From Rhodospirillales bacterium (GTDB taxonomy: Bacteria > Pseudomonadota > Alphaproteobacteria > Micavibrionales > Micavibrionaceae): a stretch of DNA of 64,000 bases. The DNA lies in contig JACKIT010000003.1 of NCBI GenBank assembly GCA_020638335.1, positions 1 through 64,000 on the forward strand, given 5' to 3'. The notes under the pieces were generated by a model. That model searched no databases and was not told the DNA's origin. It was given only the letters and a program-made list of their open reading frames with translations. This document shows, piece by piece, positions 1 through 6,585 of this stretch. Position 1 is the first letter of the stretch. Each line of letters begins with the position of its first letter. A program made the translations under genes and the position numbers.

Positions 1-711
1 GCCCCGCTTTCAATGCCTGGTGAGATGCTGCTGCGGGTGAAGGATTTTAAGAACAAGGCTATGCCGCCTTATGAGGCTATTATGGCGTTTTACGATCATG
101 GTTATACGGCGCAGATTGATGGGATTTTATTTTTGGCTGCTCTTGGTCAATTTCAGCGTATGCGTGAAGCCGGGCGTGAAAAGCAGGTGAGTATCAATAT
201 CTCAGCGCGGTCTTTGCGCGATTCTGATTTTGTGAAGGTGACTTTGGCGCGGCTTGAAAGTCTGCATCTGGCCAGCGATGAGAAAGTTTTGATCGAGATT
301 CATGAAAGTGCGCCGCATTTAAGTTTAAGCCGTCAGGTTCTGGAGCTTTATCGGGCTGTCGGGGTCGGGTTTGTGATTGATGATGTCGGAATGAATATGA
401 ATGATGTGTTGCGCTTGGCGGATTTTGAGGGTTTGGCGGAGTTTGTGAAGCTTGACCGGCATACGGTGTGCGCACCGGAGGGAGAGGCTCATGCGCTTGA
501 TCAGGTGATGTCGTTTGTGGAGACTTTGATGCCCGGTACGCTCTGTGTGGCGGAAGGGGTGCAAACGGTTGAGCATGCGTGGGAAATTGTACAAAAATAT
601 CCGTTGATTCTCTATGCGCAGGGTCTGTATTTGCCCAATGATCGTGCGGCGTTTCAGCGTGAATTTAAGGCGGCGCAGTCGGATCAGGAGCGCGCGTTTG
701 TTACCTCTTAG
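1..711 (+). CDS. EAL-domain protein, C-terminal part (cut by window edge)
   Basis: The frame is open at the left edge, so the start and any upstream sensor or GGDEF part lie outside. The visible 236 codons are an EAL (cyclic-di-GMP phosphodiesterase type) domain. Family landmarks appear in order: GEMLLR in place of the EAL signature, SINIS, IEIHES, IDDVG, KLDR, AEGVQT and QGLYLP. The acidic and lysine residues that usually bind metal and substrate are mostly present, but EAL reads EML and the DDFGTG loop reads DDVGMN, a change often seen in weak or non-catalytic EAL domains. It could therefore hydrolyse c-di-GMP or only bind it. A strong hairpin terminator follows the stop. Confidence 0.85.
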   Translation, partial: APLSMPGEMLLRVKDFKNKAMPPYEAIMAFYDHGYTAQIDGILFLAALGQFQRMREAGREKQVSINISARSLRDSDFVKVTLARLESLHLASDEKVLIEIHESAPHLSLSRQVLELYRAVGVGFVIDDVGMNMNDVLRLADFEGLAEFVKLDRHTVCAPEGEAHALDQVMSFVETLMPGTLCVAEGVQTVEHAWEIVQKYPLILYAQGLYLPNDRAAFQREFKAAQSDQERAFVTS

Positions 712-744
712 ATGATTTTTCTTTAGTATGGCTTGGGTTTGCGT

Positions 745-770
745 AAAAAGACCGACCGGTCGGTCTTTTT
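745..770. terminator. Perfect 26-bp palindrome, bidirectional terminator
   Basis: An A5 run, the core GACCGACCGGTCGGTC and a T5 run form an exact inverted repeat centred at 757/758. It lies 34 bp after the EAL stop and 94 bp before radA. The T run on both strands fits an intrinsic terminator working in either direction. The core also resembles TetR-family operators, but no TetR gene is visible here, so the terminator reading is preferred. Confidence 0.75.
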
Positions 771-863
771 GAGGATTGTTTGTTCGTCTAACGGTTTTCT
801 CGTAATGACTGAATAGTAGCATTTTGTTCTTGAATTGTTCTAGGTTTTCGCTACAGTAATTTT

Positions 864-2282
864 ATGGCGAGGGTAAAAAAATCATATGTGTGTCAGTCTT
901 GTGGAGCGGTGTCGAGCCGCTGGGCGGGCAAGTGTGAATCGTGCGGGGAATGGAACAGCATCGCGGAAGAGGTTGTTGAAGCGAGCGTACCTAAGGGGAT
1001 GGGCGGCGCGAAGGGGCGCAAGATTGATTTCGTATCGCTCAGTGATCCGGCGCGTAGTGATTATCCGCGCCATGTTTCGGGTATTGAAGAATTTGACCGT
1101 GTTGTTGGTGGCGGGCTGGTGCCGGGATCGGCGGTTTTGATTGGCGGTGATCCAGGGATTGGAAAATCAACCTTGTTGTTACAGCTGGTCTGCAGTCTTT
1201 CGCAGAAAAGCGTACGCTGCGTGTATGTGTCGGGAGAGGAGGCCGTTGATCAAGTGCGGATGCGGGCGCAGCGTTTGGGTCTGGCGGAGGCTCCGGTAGA
1301 GCTGGCAAGCGCGACGAGTGTGCGCGATATTTTGGCGAGTGTTGGCGGTGATAGCGGTGGTGATAAGGGTCCGATGGATCTGCTGATCATTGATTCAATT
1401 CAGACGATGTATGTCGATAATATTGATTCGGCGCCCGGTACGGTGACGCAGGTGCGTACATCTGCGCAGGAGATTATTCGCCATGCCAAAGCGCGCGGGA
1501 TGGCGGTGATGTTTGTCGGACATGTGACCAAGGATGGGCAGATAGCGGGTCCGCGGGTGCTTGAACATATGGTTGATACGGTTTTGTATTTTGAGGGTGA
1601 TCGCAGCCATCAATTTCGTATTTTGCGCGGCGTTAAGAACCGTTTTGGTCCGACCGATGAGATCGGCGTGTTTGAAATGGCGGGCGGAGGATTGCAGGAG
1701 GTCGAAAACCCGTCGGAGATTTTTCTCTCGCAGCGCGGAGAAAATGTTTCAGGCAGCGCGGTTTTGGCGGCGCTGGAAGGATCGCGGCCGATGTTGGTCG
1801 AGGTGCAGGCGCTGGTGGCGCCGTCATCGCTGGCGTCTCCCCGGCGCAGCGTGATCGGCTGGGACCCGAACCGACTGGCGATGATTGTCGCCGTGCTTGA
1901 GACGCGCTGCGGTTTGCAAATTGGCTCATGCGACATTTTTCTCAATATTGCCGGCGGGATTCGGATTAATGAGCCGGCGGCGGATCTGGCAGTGGCGGCG
2001 GCGCTGGTGAGTGCTTTGCAAAATAATCCGTTGCCGCCGGAGACGGTATTTTTCGGCGAGGTCGGGTTGGCGGGGGAAATTCGGCAGGTGGCGCAGCCGG
2101 ATTTGCGTCTGAAGGAAGCATCAAAACTCGGTTTTCGTGAGGCTGTGGTGCCGAAGGGGAAAAAGAAAAGCCAGCCGAAACGCGTGAGCGGAGGTGCAAT
2201 CAGGGTGTCAGAGATTGACCATGTGCAGATGCTGGATGAGTTGTTTCGAGGTAACAGTGCGCTTAGGGCGGCTGTGGTGTAA
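864..2282 (+). CDS. radA: DNA repair protein RadA (Sms)
   Basis: RadA is a hexameric RecA-like ATPase and helicase that drives branch migration during recombinational repair. The 472-residue protein has the normal length and domain order. An N-terminal four-cysteine zinc finger (CQSC then CESC, residues 10-28) is followed by a RecA-type core with Walker A GGDPGIGKST, the RadA-specific KNRFG motif (about residue 258), and a C-terminal Lon-protease-like domain that lacks the protease residues, as in the family. The ATG start gives the standard short lead before the zinc finger. No strong Shine-Dalgarno sequence precedes it. It is followed by cvpA-purF on the same strand. Confidence 0.97.
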   Translation: MARVKKSYVCQSCGAVSSRWAGKCESCGEWNSIAEEVVEASVPKGMGGAKGRKIDFVSLSDPARSDYPRHVSGIEEFDRVVGGGLVPGSAVLIGGDPGIGKSTLLLQLVCSLSQKSVRCVYVSGEEAVDQVRMRAQRLGLAEAPVELASATSVRDILASVGGDSGGDKGPMDLLIIDSIQTMYVDNIDSAPGTVTQVRTSAQEIIRHAKARGMAVMFVGHVTKDGQIAGPRVLEHMVDTVLYFEGDRSHQFRILRGVKNRFGPTDEIGVFEMAGGGLQEVENPSEIFLSQRGENVSGSAVLAALEGSRPMLVEVQALVAPSSLASPRRSVIGWDPNRLAMIVAVLETRCGLQIGSCDIFLNIAGGIRINEPAADLAVAAALVSALQNNPLPPETVFFGEVGLAGEIRQVAQPDLRLKEASKLGFREAVVPKGKKKSQPKRVSGGAIRVSEIDHVQMLDELFRGNSALRAAVV

Positions 2283-2419
2283 ATTTTATGGGCGCGGTGT
2301 TTTTTTGTATATATTTGCTAGTGGATCGGCTTTTGCTTAACAAACTCTAAGGCTTGCTTTTTCGGGCGGTTTTGCCTAAATATGAGGCTTATCTGATCCA
2401 AAAAGGACCTGACGTTTCC

Positions 2420-3142
2420 ATGATCGCTGATATTTTTGTTCTTGCCGTTCTTTTGATTTCGGGCCTGATTGCCTTTCTTCGTGGCTTTATTCGTGAAGTT
2501 TTAACTATTGCCGGCGTTGTCGGCGGGTTGGCGGCGGCATATCTCGGTGGGCCATTATTGATGCCGTATATGCATGGCTGGTTTGGAATTGAGGAAGGCG
2601 CTGAGATTGAGCGGCTGTTTGGAATTTTACCTTATGATATTGTTGCGGATGCGCTATCTTACGGGGCGATCTTTATTGTTGTGGTGATTATTTTGTCTAT
2701 TCAGAGCCATCTTTTGGCGGAGTGGGCCAAGAAGATTGGGCTTGGGGCTATTGATCGCACGTTGGGGTTTGTTTTTGGTGTTGTACGCGGGATTATTTTG
2801 CTTGGTTTGTTGTATTTGCCGGTGCATTTTTTCGTTGATCAGGAGAGTAAAGAGGAATTTTTTGGCGAAAGTAAAACGCATTTTTATTTGGAGAAAACTT
2901 CGGAGGTTTTGGCCGGTTTTATTCCTTCAGGTGCTTTTGAGGAGGTTGAAGAGGGTGTTCATAAGCTTGAGGAAACCTCTGAGACACGTAAGAAGCTTGA
3001 AGAGATCAATCTTTTGAAAAAAGAGGGTGATGGCGAGGAGCAACGAAAACCTGTCGAGTCGCCAGATAGTGGTTATAGCGATGAAATGCGTCAGCAGATG
3101 GACCAGCTGTTTGATGAAAAAACCGATGGTTTAAATGAGTGA
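2420..3142 (+). CDS. cvpA: CvpA family inner-membrane protein
   Basis: CvpA proteins are inner-membrane proteins first linked to colicin V production and later to envelope stress; the molecular role is uncertain. The protein has about four hydrophobic segments in residues 1-140, with the family pattern RGFIREVL and GxxDRxLGFxFGxxRG, then a charged, glutamate-rich cytoplasmic tail. The ATG at 2420 is chosen over an upstream TTG at 2354 because AAAAGGA lies 12 nt before it and the protein then begins at the first membrane helix. The stop is 3 nt from the purF start, the cvpA-purF pairing seen in many proteobacteria, so the two are almost certainly co-transcribed. Confidence 0.9.
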   Translation: MIADIFVLAVLLISGLIAFLRGFIREVLTIAGVVGGLAAAYLGGPLLMPYMHGWFGIEEGAEIERLFGILPYDIVADALSYGAIFIVVVIILSIQSHLLAEWAKKIGLGAIDRTLGFVFGVVRGIILLGLLYLPVHFFVDQESKEEFFGESKTHFYLEKTSEVLAGFIPSGAFEEVEEGVHKLEETSETRKKLEEINLLKKEGDGEEQRKPVESPDSGYSDEMRQQMDQLFDEKTDGLNE

Positions 3143-3145
3143 GAC

Positions 3146-4618
3146 ATGATGATAGCGGATATGCCAGTTTTTGATGATGACAAGTTCCATGAAGAATGTG
3201 GCGTGTTTGGGGTGTTTGGTAGCGAAGATGCGGCGGCTTTGACGGCTTTGGGTTTGCATGCTCTACAGCACCGGGGGCAGGAAGCGTGCGGGGTCGTATC
3301 TTATGACGGGCAGGCTTATTATTCGCATAAAGCTTTGGGGCTGGTGGATTCAAATTTCAGTGACGTCAGTGTGATTGAGAAGCTGAAAGGGCATGCCGCG
3401 ATTGGGCATAATCGATATTCTACAAGCGGTGAGCCGGCTTTGCGTAACGTACAGCCGATGTATGCGGATATGGATTTCGGCGGTTTTAGCGTGGCGCATA
3501 ACGGGAATTTGACTAATGCGCATTGCCTTCGTAAAGAGCTGGTCAAGCGCGGATCGATTTTTCAATCGACGAGTGATACGGAGACGATTGTACATTTGGT
3601 GGCTGTGTCGCGGAAGAAATCTGTGGCTGATCGTTTGATCGATGCGGTGAAACAGATTAAGGGTGCGTATTCGCTGGTGGCGTGTGCGCAAGGTCAAATC
3701 ATAGGTGTACGTGATCCGTATGGCATTCGGCCATTGGTGCTGGGCAAGTTGGGCGATGCGTATATTTTGGCCTCTGAAACGTGCGCGCTGGATATTATCG
3801 GGGCGCGTTTTGAGCGTGATATTGAACCCGGTGAGATGGTTATTTTAGATGAGAGCGGTTTGAAATCTTTGTTTCCATTTAAGAAGCAATCCAAGCGTTT
3901 TTGTATTTTTGAATATATCTATTTTGCGCGGCCTGATAGCTCTATGGAAGGGCATAGCGTGTATGAGATGCGCAAGAATATTGGCGCGGAGCTGGCGCGG
4001 GAAAATCCGGCTCTGGGCGCCGATTTGATTGTGCCTGTTCCTGATAGTGGTGTACCGGCGGCGATTGGGTATGCGGAGGCGAGCGGGGTTCCGTTTGAGC
4101 TGGGGATTATTCGCAATCATTATGTCGGGCGTACATTTATTGAGCCAACCGATAAAATCCGGCATCTGGGCGTACGTTTGAAGCATAATGCGAACCGAAA
4201 ATTTATTGAGGGTAAGAGCGTTGTGCTGGTTGATGATTCCATTGTACGCGGGACAACGAGCAAAAAGATTGTCGAGATGATTAAGGATGCCGGCGCGCGC
4301 GAGGTGCATATGCGGATTTCTTCACCGCCGACGATTAAAAGCTGTTTTTACGGGATTGATACGCCGTCATCGAGCGAGCTTTTAGCCGGGCAGAAGTCGG
4401 TTGAGGAAATTCGTGAATATATCAAGGCTGATTCGCTGGCGTATATTTCACTGGACGGACTTTATAAAGCCGTTGGGGAAACCAAGCGTAATGCTAAGGC
4501 GCCGCAATATTGCGATGCGTGCTTTACCGGTGATTATCCGGTTGAGCTGGTTGATCACGATAAAAATTGCGCTGATGAAAAAGTGACTGATCTGCAAGAG
4601 CGCCGGGTGAAGCGTTAA
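3146..4618 (+). CDS. purF: Amidophosphoribosyltransferase PurF
   Basis: PurF makes phosphoribosylamine from PRPP and glutamine, the committed step of purine synthesis. The 490-residue protein begins with a 17-residue propeptide before Cys18 (CGVFGVFG), the class II glutamine amidotransferase nucleophile. The PRPP loop is VVLVDDSIVRGTT. Cysteines at about 253, 400, 456 and 459 match the four ligands of the 4Fe-4S cluster in Bacillus-type PurF, so an oxygen-sensitive cluster enzyme is likely. The start is 3 nt after cvpA, and ATGATG at 3146/3149 leaves a one-residue ambiguity. Confidence 0.97.
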   Translation: MMIADMPVFDDDKFHEECGVFGVFGSEDAAALTALGLHALQHRGQEACGVVSYDGQAYYSHKALGLVDSNFSDVSVIEKLKGHAAIGHNRYSTSGEPALRNVQPMYADMDFGGFSVAHNGNLTNAHCLRKELVKRGSIFQSTSDTETIVHLVAVSRKKSVADRLIDAVKQIKGAYSLVACAQGQIIGVRDPYGIRPLVLGKLGDAYILASETCALDIIGARFERDIEPGEMVILDESGLKSLFPFKKQSKRFCIFEYIYFARPDSSMEGHSVYEMRKNIGAELARENPALGADLIVPVPDSGVPAAIGYAEASGVPFELGIIRNHYVGRTFIEPTDKIRHLGVRLKHNANRKFIEGKSVVLVDDSIVRGTTSKKIVEMIKDAGAREVHMRISSPPTIKSCFYGIDTPSSSELLAGQKSVEEIREYIKADSLAYISLDGLYKAVGETKRNAKAPQYCDACFTGDYPVELVDHDKNCADEKVTDLQERRVKR

Positions 4619-4749
4619 AAAGGAAAAAGGCTGCTTATTAGCTCGTTTTTGCCAAACGTCTTCCATATGACAGAAATAGTGGATTTGGAACCGCTGGAAA
4701 AGCACTTTCTTCTTGGTTTTAGGGGATATTGGTGCCGGAAAATCTAAAA

Positions 4750-4835
4750 TGGTGGAGGGGGCTGGATTCGAACCAGCGTACTCCGAAGAGGCCTGAGTTA
4801 CAGTCAGGTGCCATTAACCACTCGACCACCCCTCC
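4750..4835 (-). tRNA. tRNA-Tyr (GTA)
   Basis: On the minus strand the sequence folds as a class II tRNA. The acceptor GGAGGGG (4829-4835) pairs with CCCCTCC (4754-4760). The anticodon loop CTGTAAC gives GUA, the variable arm is long, the T-loop is GGTTCGAATCC, and the CCA end is encoded (4750-4752). A TATAAT (minus strand, 4840-4845) lies only 4 nt before the mature 5' end, so the primary transcript may begin at or very near the tRNA. It is divergent from rlmB. Confidence 0.97.
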
Positions 4836-4924
4836 ACACATTATAATAAGAAAATCCCGTGTGAGATTTAAACAGCAGAAAAAAGACTTTCGCCCCTGAT
4901 GTCAAGCCTGTAATCTTCTGGGCG

Positions 4925-5749
4925 ATGAAAAAACATCCGAAAAAAGATAAAATCAAGCATAGCGGAAAACCGGATACTTGCCGTCACAAGAACCCCGTGC
5001 AGCCGGAGCAGCGTTTACGCGGCGCTAGCCTTTATGGATTTCATGCGGTGCGTGAGGCGTGGCTGAATGAAAATCGTCACGTTCAGGCGCTGTATTGTAC
5101 ACAAAGCGGGCTGGATAGTTTTCAGGAAGCTCTTGAGATTACAAGAGCAAAAGGTTTAGAGCGTCCGGTGCCGCAAATTCTTGATAAACAATCCTTAGAG
5201 AAGATTTTGCCACCTGGCGCGGTGTATCAAGGTTTGGCGCTGGTCAGCAGCGCGCTGGATGATGTCGGAATTGAAGACATTCTTATTCGTGAGCGCAAGA
5301 ATGAGCGCAGCTTGCTGATTATTCTTGATCAGGTCACTGACCCGCATAATGTGGGTGCGATTTTGCGCAGCGCCTGCGCGTTTGGGGCGGCGGGGATGAT
5401 TGTACAAAAGAAACATGCGCCTGAGCTTACCGGCGTTTTGGCCAAGACGGCCTGCGGCGCGTTGGAGCATGTGCCTGTGGCTTTTGAAACGAACTTAAGC
5501 CGCTGTATTGAAACCCTGCAGGAAAATGGCTATTTCGTTTATGGGCTGGATGAGCGCGGCGAGGAGATTGCTAGCGCTAACACTGGTGGGAAATCTGTTT
5601 TGGTTCTGGGGGCAGAAGGACCGGGGCTGCGGCGTCTGGTCAAAGAACATTGCGATGGCCTGCTTGCCTTGCCTATGCGTGGCCCTATGCCGAGCATTAA
5701 TGTATCAAACGCGGCAGCGGTCGCATTATATGAATTTTCTAAAAGTTAA
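4925..5749 (+). CDS. rlmB: 23S rRNA (guanosine-2'-O-)-methyltransferase RlmB (TrmH/SpoU family)
   Basis: A SPOUT-class 2'-O-methyltransferase, best matched to RlmB, which modifies a guanosine in domain V of 23S rRNA. An L30e-like substrate-binding domain starts at LYGFHAVREAW (about residue 35). The knotted catalytic domain carries motif 1 (DPHNVGAILRSA, about 138-149), motif 2 (LGAEGPGL) and motif 3 (LPMRGPMPSINVS). The N-terminal 30 residues are very basic, consistent with rRNA binding. Another TrmH-family target cannot be excluded from motifs alone. Confidence 0.9.
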   Translation: MKKHPKKDKIKHSGKPDTCRHKNPVQPEQRLRGASLYGFHAVREAWLNENRHVQALYCTQSGLDSFQEALEITRAKGLERPVPQILDKQSLEKILPPGAVYQGLALVSSALDDVGIEDILIRERKNERSLLIILDQVTDPHNVGAILRSACAFGAAGMIVQKKHAPELTGVLAKTACGALEHVPVAFETNLSRCIETLQENGYFVYGLDERGEEIASANTGGKSVLVLGAEGPGLRRLVKEHCDGLLALPMRGPMPSINVSNAAAVALYEFSKS

Positions 5750-5893
5750 GCTGAGCTTAACTTTACATACAATTTTAGTAAAATTTTTGACATTTCTTAA
5801 ACCTCCAATGTACAATTAAAAAGTGAGGAAATCGCTAAGAAGGTTTCTCGAGATAAGCTGGACGACGCCAGTAAAAAAGAGGGATGTGCAATC

Positions 5894-6091
5894 ATGGAGC
5901 TTACGAGCGGCCAGCGTATTTTGTTCGATACGTATGAAAAATTTCGGATTATCGTATCTTGTTTTCAGTTTTTCTTTCGGTTTTATTCTCTGTTTTATTG
6001 GGGTGTAAGGCCGTCCATTTCTTTCCTGCAAGCCTTTCTGCGTAAAAACTACCCCTGTAATTATTACCCCTGGAAACCTGCTAAAGCTTAA
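5894..6091 (+). CDS. Possible small or decayed ORF, unknown function
   Basis: A 65-codon frame begins at an ATG preceded by AGAGGGA. The same frame is open back to a stop at 5798-5800 and reads there as highly charged protein (for example KSEEIAKKVSRDKLDDASKK), which suggests the true coding part once began upstream at a start now lost or non-standard. The first 20 residues (MELTSGQRILFDTYEKF) look like soluble protein. The remainder turns aromatic and T-rich and may be a membrane segment or frameshifted sequence. I do not recognise it. Pseudogene remnant is as likely as functional gene. Confidence 0.3.
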   Translation: MELTSGQRILFDTYEKFRIIVSCFQFFFRFYSLFYWGVRPSISFLQAFLRKNYPCNYYPWKPAKA

Positions 6092-6141
6092 AGCTCTTTT
6101 CCTTGTTGTAGAGCTTCAGGCTGGTTTCACCTATACTCCCC

Positions 6142-6180
6142 GCCCCCATGCATGCTTCCCCTGCATGCGGGGGCTTTTTT
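6142..6180 (+). terminator. Intrinsic terminator
   Basis: GCCCCC and GCATGC (6142-6147, 6150-6155; AT bulge) pair with GCATGCGGGGGC (6163-6174) around a 7-nt loop, followed by T6. It ends rightward transcription from the rlmB/5.9-kb region and overlaps the stop codon of the leftward gene at 6179-6538. Confidence 0.75.
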
Positions 6181-6538
6181 ATCCGTGGCCCGCAGGAGCT
6201 AGTGCGTTTGCAGTGTTTCTCATAGTTTGCAGGAGAAGAAATTGATCAACGACTTGTGCAGAGCTTTTAAATTTTTCTTTAACAAGATTTCGAATTTCTT
6301 GCTTGCGTAAAAATGCAGCCGCATCAGCGCTTACATTTCTATTTTGCGTTCCAAAAACTTTCATAGCACACACTATTTCGGATAGAGTTTCTTGGCCAAG
6401 ATTTTGCCCATCATCAGATAAGGCCTTTTTGAATGCGGTTTTCAATTCCAGATAATCGTCCCAAATATCATTCGGCGTAATCTTTGTTTGCTGTCTGCTC
6501 AATGCAGCCTTCACTTTAATCTCATTGTCATAATGCAT
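6179..6538 (-). CDS. Hypothetical protein, 119 aa
   Basis: Not recognised. A soluble, mostly helical, charged 119-residue protein (MHYDNEIKVKAALSRQQ start) with no signal peptide, membrane segment or cysteine motif. It contains the acidic DDYLEL and DDGQNLGQETL stretches and a C-terminal LLLQTMRNTANAL helix. No clear Shine-Dalgarno lies before the ATG. It is divergent from polA with under 70 bp between starts, so the two may share a promoter region, and its end abuts the terminator at 6142-6180. The codon pattern looks genuine. Confidence 0.55.
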   Translation of the reverse strand: MHYDNEIKVKAALSRQQTKITPNDIWDDYLELKTAFKKALSDDGQNLGQETLSEIVCAMKVFGTQNRNVSADAAAFLRKQEIRNLVKEKFKSSAQVVDQFLLLQTMRNTANALAPAGHG

Positions 6539-6585
6539 ATAATTTTTTGGGATGCAAGCTTTATCCTCTAGACAGAATTTTTTGA

